Shown piece after piece: positions 17,401-24,724 of a stretch of DNA of 27,312 nucleotides; the first letter of the stretch is position 1, and each line of letters opens with the position of its first letter. A model generated the notes under the pieces. The model was not told the DNA's origin, did no database searches, and saw nothing but the letters and a program-made list of their open reading frames with translations. Source of the stretch: a virus; the IMG/VR virus record IMGVR_UViG_3300028025_003228, positions 1-27,312 of that record. The stretch is one strand, 5' to 3'. A program made the translations under genes and the position numbers.

Positions 17401-20400
17401 ATTAACATCAATTGATGCTGTGGTATTTGCTATATCAGTATTGGAGAAAATCCCAACTGCTGTAATATTATATGAACCCCTAGCTTCATTATCGACAACA
17501 TCAATAGCAGCAGAAAAATCACGACCAGTAAAATTGGCAACAGATTTATCTACAAATGAATCAACAACAATACCATTTTTAAATCGTGGTAAATTCTGCG
17601 AGTCCAGAATAGACAAATCTTGTTTACCCATCGTTGCTATCTCAAGCAATGATAATGAAGTATAATATTCCAGATTTTCAAGTCGTTTTTCTAATCCACC
17701 GATGTCTTTCATCGTGTACCGTTTATTGCGAACACGATCAATTTGTGTCGTAAAAGGGTATTGTAAGTATGCTGGATAATTGAGAACATAAAGAGTCATT
17801 GCATCTTTAGGTTCTACTGGAGCAACAGGATTTACTCCTGGAATGCCAGGTAACACTTGAAGTTTTCTATCTGTAGTGAGAACAACTCTATCAACACGTG
17901 GTAGATAGTAACCATAACTTATGATGAAGTCACTGGTGCTCAAAGGAATTTTTGGTCCAGTAGTAGTTTCATTGACATCAAACACAAAGTTATTTGCTGA
18001 GTATGCAGTCGTTGCATCTTGTCGAACTGGTCTAAAATCTAAAGAATTTTTAAGAGATAGTCTTCCACTATTTTTTGATGAGTATTGTGGTATTTCACCA
18101 TAGGTGAAATTACCGTCACCCAATCGTGTATACGAATCCACATTAAAGAATCCAGCACCCGATGATGTGAATCTATTGTAACGAACTAAAAGTGGACCTA
18201 CTGGAGCTGATTGTCCAGGAAGTAATCTAATTGCACCCCAATCATAATACGAATCTTTTTGTCCTGTAACCAAAGCATAACGTGATGTTACATTAATTGC
18301 TGAACCAGAATTTGCTGTGGTAATTGCTGTATTGCTATAATCGAAAATAGCATTAATGCAGAAAACATCAGTTACATATAAAGTTTGATCTACACCAGGA
18401 GTTTTGTTGACTAATCCTTGTGCGATGTGAGTTTGTCCATGTGGAATAAACACATACGCAGATGTATTACCCGAACCAAAAACTGAGTTAGCAACTACTT
18501 GAGTTTGAACAGCAGTATTGGCACGAATGTACGTTTTAGTTTTTGATGTTGGGTTGGTTGAGCTAATAGTAGCATATAGATTGACAGTCATGTTGCCACC
18601 ACCGAACACAGAGATAGTTCGTGCTGTTGTATCTACAGTAAATTGCCCCGAAGGTACTAATTGTCCTGCTTTATATCCACCGTCAGGACCAGAATTAGTT
18701 CCCGCTGCTGTACACACTACTGTATAGTATTCTGATTTGGCAGTATTGGTTGTTGCTGATACAAGTGTTTCACCCGAACCAACAGTCAATGCTGTTGTAA
18801 CACCAGCAGCTAAAGTTACTCCTTGATATAATCTCTCATACTCATAGTTGAAGAATGAAGTTGCATTATCAGATATATTTGAATCACCCAAACTAAAAAT
18901 CATAGGTTCTAATTGTTGTTCTGAAACATATGTGGGTGTATATAATGATGCAGTATCCCTTGAATAATTATGTACATTTGCACTAGTAATAAGTGTAGTT
19001 CCAGAATAGACTGCTAATGATTCTGCTTGACCAAAGTCAAAATCAATTACAAAACGAGATTGCGTATTGATTGCGGCAGAGAAAGCAGTATCTACGGTTA
19101 CAGTACGAGTAGCACCAGTGTATGAAGCAATTTTTCTAGTTCCATCTGTAGCACCAGGACCAGAAGTCATTCTAATTGTTGCGCCCTGATATGCATTATC
19201 TGTGAGTGAAAATAATCCTGGTAATTGGAATGTTGTAGCAGTGCCGTTGTTATAAACTGCATATCCACTAGAGTTGGATGTTGTAGTATCATACAACGAA
19301 CCAGTATTGATATCAGCAACATAAACTGCATAGACAAAAGCACTGCCATTGGATGCATTTGATGTTGAATCATATGACATCGCTTTGATTTTAGCAGTTC
19401 CAATTTTCGTGTTTGCCAAAAGAAGAGTATTACCAGTATTGACTGATGCAGCATCAACACAATGAATATCTACTGTTCCATACAGATTAGTTGGAAGAGT
19501 ATTATACATGTTATTGGCATAGATATATCCACCATAACCCGAACTTAACCGTTTATTATCTACGTTTGCTTTGGTTCGTGGTTTAGGAACGGTTAGTGTT
19601 GTTGCCGATATTGTGCCAAACTCATAACCTTTGACGTAGGCTTTACCAGGAGATAGTGTAATATCTAACTGTGCAGTGTTACTTGCATTGGTATCCAGAC
19701 CAATGTCAAATTGTCTGACAATATAATCACCCGATTCATCATAAGTTCTACGAGCAATAGTTTCTTCAATCTTACCCCATATTGGAGTTTCTACCGATGA
19801 AATCAGTTCTCCATTAACAACTCTCGCAATTTCAATAAATTGAGTTTTATCTATACTGTCAAGTGGACGAGTATTTAAAGTTAGTTCAATATTGAAACGG
19901 TCAGCACCAGGTGCTTGGAAATTAGATGCGTCTTGAGCAGGATCAAGTAACGAAGTATCTTGACTATTATTAACAATGCTTTCAGTGACATCATAACCAA
20001 CTAGAGCATTACCAGTTGCGCTATATTTGTTAATAGCAACAGACGCATCTTGAGTTGTAATGAAGTAACCACCATAGTAATACACACCAGCAGTAACAGA
20101 CCATGCTTGACAATTACCCATTGCACCATTGGAAGTAGTATTTGCAAAGTAGGTAATTGCTTCTACATCAGCATTTGCTGTGTAAATTGTTTCTGTATTT
20201 GCAAATCTATCACCAAATACCTGATTAACGATCAGAGTGATGGGTTGACCATTTGCTGTAACTGGATCGTAAGATTTAATTACATATGCTCGTTTCGTAT
20301 TGGCAGCATTTTGAATAATCTTACCTTCAAAATTTCCAGCAGCAATATCAGTTGAAGCATATGTTGAAGCAATATTAATATACTGAACAGTCTGGAAGTT

Positions 20401-20604
20401 GTTTTTACCACCAGTAACAACTGAACCAGATTGAAACATATAATCACCAAACTTATTAATTTGGTCTTGTAGGATTGTCTGTTGTTGGGTTAGTTCACGT
20501 GCCTGTACAGCATATCCAGGTTTGAAGAGTATGCGATGATAGTTCTTCGCATCATCGAAGTCATCATAATATGGGTCTATATTAAAATTTGTATTAATAG
20601 CCAT
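14449..20604 (-). CDS. DUF4815-family giant baseplate/fibre protein (2051 aa)
   Basis: The N-terminus (about 5-66) has the DUF4815 signature: FNIDPYYDDFDDAKNYHRIL, FKPGYAVQARELTQQQTILQ, then FGDYMFQSGSVVTGG. Related proteins follow gp8 in many marine T4-like phages and are called structural or tail-fibre proteins; their exact place in the virion is not settled to my knowledge. Two copies of a small beta module (G..DGTRKIASYTGATRTVTV type) lie near 472-522 and 1402-1450. A conserved block near 1546-1650 reads YYDPLAQNFL, then VRVCFQTKD..VPVTMQIRPTVNGFP. Residues 1842-1905 hold two GxGY glycine-rich modules, followed by a C-terminal domain ending FKELRAIALPRG. AAAGGTTAGTTA precedes the ATG, 10 bases after gp8. 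It is unusually long for a baseplate component and may replace T4 gp9-gp12 functions; that is inference. Confidence 0.87.
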   Translation of the reverse strand: MAINTNFNIDPYYDDFDDAKNYHRILFKPGYAVQARELTQQQTILQDQINKFGDYMFQSGSVVTGGKNNFQTVQYINIASTYASTDIAAGNFEGKIIQNAANTKRAYVIKSYDPVTANGQPITLIVNQVFGDRFANTETIYTANADVEAITYFANTTSNGAMGNCQAWSVTAGVYYYGGYFITTQDASVAINKYSATGNALVGYDVTESIVNNSQDTSLLDPAQDASNFQAPGADRFNIELTLNTRPLDSIDKTQFIEIARVVNGELISSVETPIWGKIEETIARRTYDESGDYIVRQFDIGLDTNASNTAQLDITLSPGKAYVKGYEFGTISATTLTVPKPRTKANVDNKRLSSGYGGYIYANNMYNTLPTNLYGTVDIHCVDAASVNTGNTLLLANTKIGTAKIKAMSYDSTSNASNGSAFVYAVYVADINTGSLYDTTTSNSSGYAVYNNGTATTFQLPGLFSLTDNAYQGATIRMTSGPGATDGTRKIASYTGATRTVTVDTAFSAAINTQSRFVIDFDFGQAESLAVYSGTTLITSANVHNYSRDTASLYTPTYVSEQQLEPMIFSLGDSNISDNATSFFNYEYERLYQGVTLAAGVTTALTVGSGETLVSATTNTAKSEYYTVVCTAAGTNSGPDGGYKAGQLVPSGQFTVDTTARTISVFGGGNMTVNLYATISSTNPTSKTKTYIRANTAVQTQVVANSVFGSGNTSAYVFIPHGQTHIAQGLVNKTPGVDQTLYVTDVFCINAIFDYSNTAITTANSGSAINVTSRYALVTGQKDSYYDWGAIRLLPGQSAPVGPLLVRYNRFTSSGAGFFNVDSYTRLGDGNFTYGEIPQYSSKNSGRLSLKNSLDFRPVRQDATTAYSANNFVFDVNETTTGPKIPLSTSDFIISYGYYLPRVDRVVLTTDRKLQVLPGIPGVNPVAPVEPKDAMTLYVLNYPAYLQYPFTTQIDRVRNKRYTMKDIGGLEKRLENLEYYTSLSLLEIATMGKQDLSILDSQNLPRFKNGIVVDSFVDKSVANFTGRDFSAAIDVVDNEARGSYNITAVGIFSNTDIANTTASIDVNVEYSGPMITCKSTTETWLSQPLASKTINVNPFNWINYLGKVNLYPSSDVWNSQTRVESQVVDLTGGSAAADAWSSIQSTSWGAWKTTWTGVTNETEIGGTSRTTASTKPITAREAITKGIDQVVQGPGKQGKTKFDEQTLTTTSSSLVTTTTNESRSGVLSQIVPTTLTKTLGDKVVDVSIIPYMRAKTILVTGTAFKPLTPLFSFFDNVDVSKYITNVNQFVFKNDNLQYQTTVGDSEQVTFRTTDTNVVLGTGFIIQTSAKNAFIVNIDTVAGVGTWTGYSNVKVVGTITGTSSELASWQHFSGRAISANSTAMVLNYNAGNATNATQSNYQSKTVTIGSGTGAGQQRTISDYNPTTRTLTVSTPWTTVPDTTSTYTIGDPQTTEEGAISVVFSIPGDTFRVGEKHFRLIDVQTGLVESSSTNGDATFFSQGVVQTVQEQSISVFVPSVIRSSVSEERTSERSSIKGNSSSSTKQIQTYYDPLAQNFLISSYQYPQGMFLSSVRVCFQTKDVSVPVTMQIRPTVNGFPSSGTVYPFATVTLTPDKVKTVAPNSKPDLNDVTKYTEFVFDAPIFLQPGEHSIVFVSNSNSYNLYCAKKDEKNFIDNNNISAIPYVGSLFESQNGSTWIPTPVTSMMFSLHKKVFTTATALAHFEADTSTIASDTAYDLAHFMTTDVVLANTSVNYEFISQQFTGNTSHSYLPIIPFVDYRMVDGYDRRVLNKTTGNTTVTIRATMATQNRDVSPMIDKTRLNWLAVENKINNLPLKTSDVVISSGGTGYTSTPTVEISGGGGAGAAAVATVTNEVVTAVTITSPGTGYITSPTITLSGGGGSGAVVSYNGENKRSGGNSAIRYFTKQVTLAEGFDSEDLRVYLTTYLPPLSGIQVYYKVLSTGDSETFEDKNWAIMTQLNNTTFVSANESDYRELTFAPGTGNVPDNYINYTSGSTTFSDFRTFAIKVVLYGQSSVDVPRFKELRAIALPRG
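14890..15081 (-). repeat. Two GxGY glycine-rich modules in the DUF4815 protein
   Basis: Residues 1842-1905 read GGTGYTSTPTVEISGGGGAG then GTGYITSPTITLSGGGGSGA, a tandem pair of about 32 residues each. The same pattern occurs in gp6, the gp7-like protein and gp8. Confidence 0.85.
16252..16398 (-). repeat. Beta module copy 2 in the DUF4815 protein
   Basis: Encodes VTIGSGTGAGQQRTISDYNP, TTRTLTVSTPW, DTTSTYTIGD. It matches a module at 19039-19186 in the same gene (IRMTSGPGATDGTRKIASYT, then ATRTVTVDTAF). Confidence 0.7.
19039..19186 (-). repeat. Beta module copy 1 in the DUF4815 protein
   Basis: Encodes the first copy of the module described at 16252-16398. Shared pattern: G.G...G..R.I..Y...TRT.TV, then a closing strand. 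Confidence 0.7.
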
Positions 20605-20614
20605 TAACTAACCT

Positions 20615-22183
20615 TTAAAATCTAACAATGAGTTTTATATTTTCTGCTTGACCCTCTGTGCGAGTCGTTTTTAGTGCATTTTCGGTATACAGAATATCTC
20701 CTGTATATGGTTCAAATTCTGGATTAGAACCACGAACAACAATCCTGGATGTACCAGAGTTTGCGCCCGTTAAAGAAAGACCAGTTAAAAAAGTTCCCTG
20801 TATGTGAGTCAATTTAACAGTATTTGTAGACTGATCTATAACATGTCCATAGGCGATAGCATTATTTGCTGCCGTTCCCTGATAAACATATTCATTTAAT
20901 GCATATGCTGTTCCTGAAACTACTGTAAGGTCAGTGGTTTGTGAAATGAAAGAATTAGCATTTGCATTTGTGACAACTGAGGATTCCCCATATTTATGTG
21001 GGTTTATAATAATCCCAAATTGTCTGAATGTAGTATTTGCTGAAATTTTACCATTCTCAGTCGTATCAATTTCACCAATCCTTGACGATACCATCACATT
21101 TGTTCCACCCAATTCTTTGGATGGGTTATATGCATGTCCAAATTTTGGAGACACAATACAACGAACATTGGCAGTATTAGCACCAGTTCCTGTTCCATAC
21201 ACATACGCATTAGCACGGCTATATCCAGTTCCAATGGTTGTTATTGTAACTTTGGATAGGTTGCCAGTGGTTGAACCAGAAAGAACTGGAACTGCAACTG
21301 CACCAATGCCATCACCGTCAATATAAATCCTGGTGGTTATTGATAATTGATTTGCAGCAGTTCCACCACCATTAGCAGTAACAGAACTTGATAATGTTAT
21401 TTTATTATTTGGTATATCTAATGATGAAATGTATGTTTGTGACGGAATACCCAAACCAGAAACTGTCATATTTGCCACCACATTTGTTGTGTTGGCAAGG
21501 GTAAGAATAGTACATCCTGTGGCATACGATGCAACGGTAACATTATTATGGTAGTATGCTGAACCTTTATTCACTACAACGATGGTAGTCAATTCCCCAT
21601 CAACAACACCAAGATTACTTACACTGTAATCTAACTGCGCCGTAGAAACTGGTGTTGGAATCCAGGCATCTGCCAGGAATTTATTGGATGGTTTGACATT
21701 GTACATGTACTTCCAGATATACCCATCAGCAGTTGCGATATTACCATTCGATGACGTATAATCACCAGTGGGTTCTACTGTGGAGTTTGCAGAGGCATTA
21801 TTAGACAAACACTTATAGACGTTACGTGCCGATGTATATGCATACATTGGTTTTAAATTTTGTGAAACATTTGCTGAAAGCAAATCAGAAGTTGCAATAG
21901 TGTCATCATATTGACGATACTTTGTATTTGCAGTCCACGTTACTTTGGGAATGACCAGTTCAACATCGTTGCCAGTGATTCGTTTGGCAGCCATCATATT
22001 ATCCCAAGCATCCTTCTCATCGACAACTGTATCAACTATGGAATCGGGAGATGATTCGTTGGCATACACCAAATGGTTGCCTACAAAAACATATCCGACA
22101 GTAAGTGCTGCTTCAGTGAAGCTCTCCTTAAACTGTTCGGCAGCATTGAATGCTAATTTTTTAGTTGTTACTGTTGTGGGCAT
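20615..22183 (-). CDS. 8: Baseplate wedge protein gp8 (522 aa)
   Basis: Homologue of T4 gp8, a dimeric protein of the baseplate wedge that sits on gp6/gp7/gp53. Diagnostic blocks: the N-terminus with VGYVFVGNHLVYANE, then KRITGNDVELVIPKVTWTAN, GYIWKYMYNVKPSNKFL and WIPTPV; the C-terminus with HAYNPSKELGGTNVMVSSRI, TTFRQFGIIINPHKYG and LYTENALKTTRTEGQAENIK. T4 gp8 is 334 residues. The extra length lies mainly at about 199-346, where glycine-rich GxGY modules and a separate inserted module (218-284) are found. The ATG lacks a strong ribosome site (AGAG four bases away), but GATAAATA lies seven bases upstream. The stop is 10 bases before the DUF4815 start. Confidence 0.94.
   Translation of the reverse strand: MPTTVTTKKLAFNAAEQFKESFTEAALTVGYVFVGNHLVYANESSPDSIVDTVVDEKDAWDNMMAAKRITGNDVELVIPKVTWTANTKYRQYDDTIATSDLLSANVSQNLKPMYAYTSARNVYKCLSNNASANSTVEPTGDYTSSNGNIATADGYIWKYMYNVKPSNKFLADAWIPTPVSTAQLDYSVSNLGVVDGELTTIVVVNKGSAYYHNNVTVASYATGCTILTLANTTNVVANMTVSGLGIPSQTYISSLDIPNNKITLSSSVTANGGGTAANQLSITTRIYIDGDGIGAVAVPVLSGSTTGNLSKVTITTIGTGYSRANAYVYGTGTGANTANVRCIVSPKFGHAYNPSKELGGTNVMVSSRIGEIDTTENGKISANTTFRQFGIIINPHKYGESSVVTNANANSFISQTTDLTVVSGTAYALNEYVYQGTAANNAIAYGHVIDQSTNTVKLTHIQGTFLTGLSLTGANSGTSRIVVRGSNPEFEPYTGDILYTENALKTTRTEGQAENIKLIVRF
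21146..21589 (-). repeat. GxGY modules in gp8, one split by an inserted module
   Basis: Residues 199-346. The first half of one module (VVVNKGSAYYHNNVTV) and its second half (IYIDGDGIGAVAVPVLS) are separated by residues 218-284. A complete second module follows (ITTIGTGYSRANAYVYGTGT). Confidence 0.75.
21332..21532 (-). repeat. Inserted strand module within gp8
   Basis: Residues 218-284 carry GCTILTLANTTNVVANMTVS, GLGIPSQTYISSL and NNKITLSSSVT. The pattern M.VSG.GIP..T.I.S......ITLS is one I recognise as a stand-alone small module in other marine phage structural proteins. Here it interrupts a GxGY module. Confidence 0.7.
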
Positions 22184-22189
22184 AATCTC

Positions 22190-22197
22190 TATTTATC
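22190..22197 (-). promoter_or_regulatory. Late promoter-like GATAAATA abutting the gp8 start
   Basis: The minus strand reads GATAAATA, fitting NATAAATA, and overlaps the stop of the upstream gene. Only six bases separate it from the gp8 ATG. If it is active, the transcript would start at or next to the ATG. Confidence 0.4.
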
Positions 22198-24724
22198 AAG
22201 AACTTGTGGTTGAAATGAAAATTGTTTGGTAATTTGCGTATTGTGTAAATGGACTTGATACGGTTAGGACTGTATTACTTTGAATAGAACTGATGGTTCT
22301 AATCTGATTGTTTACAGAAATATGTGAACCGATGGTCAGGATACCTTTAGTGTTTGCTATGTTGAAACGAGTATTTATTCCAGTTACATAAATGGATGAA
22401 TTAACATTTACTGTTCCAGATATCGTTATAAAACTAACATTTGCGGTATCAATAGTATTACCAACGATTTCACTAGTCCTGTTATAATTCGCATAGTTGA
22501 CGAATCCAACTGGATGTAACAACTCCTTCAATATCTTCTTATACTTAGTGAATTCCACAGTCGAAGAAGTTACGTATGAATAGTCAATGTAATACTTTGA
22601 ACCCGCTAATCTACGGTCAGCAGCAGACAGAATGGATTCGGTGCTTGTCCATCTTCCATCCGTTGCCAAATACGATCTTTCAATCTCAGCATTAGCAGTA
22701 GCAGTCCCACTGCCTTTGCCTGATAAATCTACAATCGGCAAGAATTGATATCCAGAACCAGGACTAATAATCCTTACACTTAGAATTGATCCTGGTTGAG
22801 CAATGGTGTTGGCAGCAGATAATTGTTCACCATCCGATGCCAAAGCAGTTATCTCAATATTGGCAGAAGAACCAGTGGGTGATGATATGGTTACTTGTGG
22901 AAAACTATTTGATACATAATTTATGCCACCCAAAGGTAGTTTATCATACAGTCCAACTTTTCTATTTGTTGCGGTAGTTAGGAATGCGACATTGACACGC
23001 ATTGATGTGTTAGAATAAATTGTGTCAACAAAACGAGATTCATTGTTAATAACAACCCTATCATTTACTTTCAACTCATCACTGAAGAATGTTCCTGTGC
23101 CTGTCACGTATGCATTAGTAGAGACGATATTCGCAGTTCCCGCAATTCTTGGCGGTTGAATTTCAATACGAGTAACTGCTCCTGTGCCACTTACACGTGA
23201 AACTACTGCGGCAGCTCCAGACCCAAAACACATACGTGGATTTGGTCCAAATATTACTTCATCTCCAGGAATATATCCCGACCCACCAGAATTTACTTTG
23301 AATCGACCTATCGAACCAAACCCTTTAGTTGTGTGAGTAAAATTATTATTTGATGTTTGATAGGTAGCACCCACAGCATCAAGCACTGGTGTTATGGTTG
23401 TGGGAGTAGTCGATAAAAGAATCTTTACATTAGTGATTGGACCGACTGTTAGATTCTGGAATGTCAGTGTATCTGATATTCGTGTATTTGCATTTGAATT
23501 AATAACCTTCTGTCCAACAAAACCATAGTTGGAATCTAAAATTGTCAGTGTTTGAAAATCAACAATTGTGTCAGTCGATACCGAATAGATATTTCCAGCA
23601 TTAGCACCAGATACATCTATACCATCAACCACAAGACTTAAAAAAGCAGATGCATTACCTGATACATTGATACCTGATGCATCAGTAAATACCGCACCTC
23701 CACTGTTCACATTAATACTATCAATGTAACCCTCAAAAACATCATCGATAATAGCAGTAGCATCAACGGTCGAACCACCACCACTAACCACCACAACATC
23801 ACCAACATTATAACTGTTACCACCATTTATGATATTGATTCTTCTAATGATAGAAAACGTAGTCGCTTGAACAGAAATTAAAACACCATTCGAATCTACG
23901 ATATCAGTGTTTACAACTTCACCATTTTGAAAGTTGCCTAGTAAAGTTTTTGTGCTGATAACCAATTCGATTGGAAGACCCAAGTTCAATTGGTCAGTAA
24001 TAATTCTTCGTGATGCTCTTTCCACAATAGCAGTAGCACCTGAAGATACTCCAGTTATTTTCCTGTTGTTCAACAAATCAATATTGAATGCTTGGTAAAC
24101 AATCCTGACAACTGAACCATTTGCTGGAGCAGTGTCAAATATAATCTTACGATATTCTTTGCGTAGTGAAAAACCCGATGATTGAACCACACCATTCACA
24201 TAAACAGTAATATCATTGTCGTTAGAAAATTGTGCCAGTATAAATGTTTTGACTGTTCCATCACACGTATAAACAGTTGCTATATCTTGATTGATACGAA
24301 GTTTATTATCTACTACCCAATTACCAGCAGAAGCACGAAGAACATTATTCTTTGGATAGATAATATCCAACTCTTCATCGAATAACATTCTGAATAAAAA
24401 CTTGAATGATTTTTCCGAACCTTTGGATAGGTATAGTGGTAGAACATTTTTTATTAATGTTGCTTTATCTACCCTCACATCACGTGGCAATAGATTGGCA
24501 TATGTGTTAAAAAAGTTATCTTCAAATTGGTCAATAGATGCATCAACATCAAAATTTGTTCTTAAATCTTTTGCAGCAGTAACTAAGTCATTGTTGGCAG
24601 AACTTTGTTTAGTCTCAAGAAATTCATAATATGCTTCAACAAAGTTTATAAATGTGGGATACTCATCCCTAATATATTCAGGGATTTGCCGACTTATAAG
24701 AACCGAAGTTTTTAGATTGCTCAT
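22196..24724 (-). CDS. Baseplate wedge protein, gp7-like (842 aa)
   Basis: It sits exactly where T4 gene 7 lies, between genes 6 and 8. The N-terminus (1-135) reads LKTSVLISRQIPEYIRDEYP, FINFVEAYYEFLE, LLPRDVRVDKATLIKNVLPL, KGSEKSFKFLFRMLF and ASAGNW. Residues 706-740 have AGSKYYIDYSYVTSSTVEFT and KKILKELLHPVGF. Both blocks are typical of the protein often called gp7 in marine T4-like phages. T4 gp7 is 1032 residues and the similarity to it is weak, so the name rests mostly on order. Three GxGY glycine-rich modules lie near 298-327, 476-511 and 650-683. Two copies of a third module type lie near 536-592 and 770-838. It probably forms the wedge core with gp6 and gp8. Its ATG overlaps the gp6 stop as TAATG. 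Confidence 0.85.
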   Translation of the reverse strand: MSNLKTSVLISRQIPEYIRDEYPTFINFVEAYYEFLETKQSSANNDLVTAAKDLRTNFDVDASIDQFEDNFFNTYANLLPRDVRVDKATLIKNVLPLYLSKGSEKSFKFLFRMLFDEELDIIYPKNNVLRASAGNWVVDNKLRINQDIATVYTCDGTVKTFILAQFSNDNDITVYVNGVVQSSGFSLRKEYRKIIFDTAPANGSVVRIVYQAFNIDLLNNRKITGVSSGATAIVERASRRIITDQLNLGLPIELVISTKTLLGNFQNGEVVNTDIVDSNGVLISVQATTFSIIRRINIINGGNSYNVGDVVVVSGGGSTVDATAIIDDVFEGYIDSINVNSGGAVFTDASGINVSGNASAFLSLVVDGIDVSGANAGNIYSVSTDTIVDFQTLTILDSNYGFVGQKVINSNANTRISDTLTFQNLTVGPITNVKILLSTTPTTITPVLDAVGATYQTSNNNFTHTTKGFGSIGRFKVNSGGSGYIPGDEVIFGPNPRMCFGSGAAAVVSRVSGTGAVTRIEIQPPRIAGTANIVSTNAYVTGTGTFFSDELKVNDRVVINNESRFVDTIYSNTSMRVNVAFLTTATNRKVGLYDKLPLGGINYVSNSFPQVTISSPTGSSANIEITALASDGEQLSAANTIAQPGSILSVRIISPGSGYQFLPIVDLSGKGSGTATANAEIERSYLATDGRWTSTESILSAADRRLAGSKYYIDYSYVTSSTVEFTKYKKILKELLHPVGFVNYANYNRTSEIVGNTIDTANVSFITISGTVNVNSSIYVTGINTRFNIANTKGILTIGSHISVNNQIRTISSIQSNTVLTVSSPFTQYANYQTIFISTTSS
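22211..22417 (-). repeat. Module copy 2 at the C-terminus of the gp7-like protein
   Basis: Residues 770-838: GTVNVNSSIYVTGINTRFNI, HISVNNQIRTISSIQSNTVL, TVSSPF. It matches residues 536-592 of the same protein. Confidence 0.7.
22676..22777 (-). repeat. GxGY module in the gp7-like protein (third copy)
   Basis: Residues 650-683: VRIISPGSGYQFLPIVDLSG then KGSGTATANAEIE. Same pattern as in gp6 and the DUF4815 protein. Confidence 0.8.
22949..23119 (-). repeat. Module copy 1 within the gp7-like protein
   Basis: Residues 536-592: NAYVTGTGTFFSDELKVNDR, VVINNESRFVDTIYSNTSMR, VNVAF. The shared pattern with residues 770-838 is V.G..T.F........I.....R.I..I.SNT.L.V...F. Confidence 0.7.
23192..23299 (-). 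repeat. GxGY module in the gp7-like protein (second copy)
   Basis: Residues 476-511: KVNSGGSGYIPGDEVIFG, then CFGSGAAAVVSRV. It is lengthened between the strand and the Gly-Ala segment. Confidence 0.75.
23744..23833 (-). repeat. GxGY-type module in the gp7-like protein (first copy, NSY variant)
   Basis: Residues 298-327: IINGGNSYNVGDVVVVSGGG then STVDATAIID. It keeps the Tyr and Gly-rich loop but has N-S-Y in place of G-x-G-Y. Confidence 0.7.

Noticed and set aside
20991-20998. CATAAATA on the minus strand inside gp8
   Set aside because: It lies within coding sequence without a nearby gene start. In AT-rich DNA an eight-base match of this kind is expected by chance.
22372-22379. AATAAATA on the minus strand inside the gp7-like gene
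   Set aside because: It is internal to the gene and about 190 bases before gp8. It could drive gp8 but nothing in the sequence supports this over chance.
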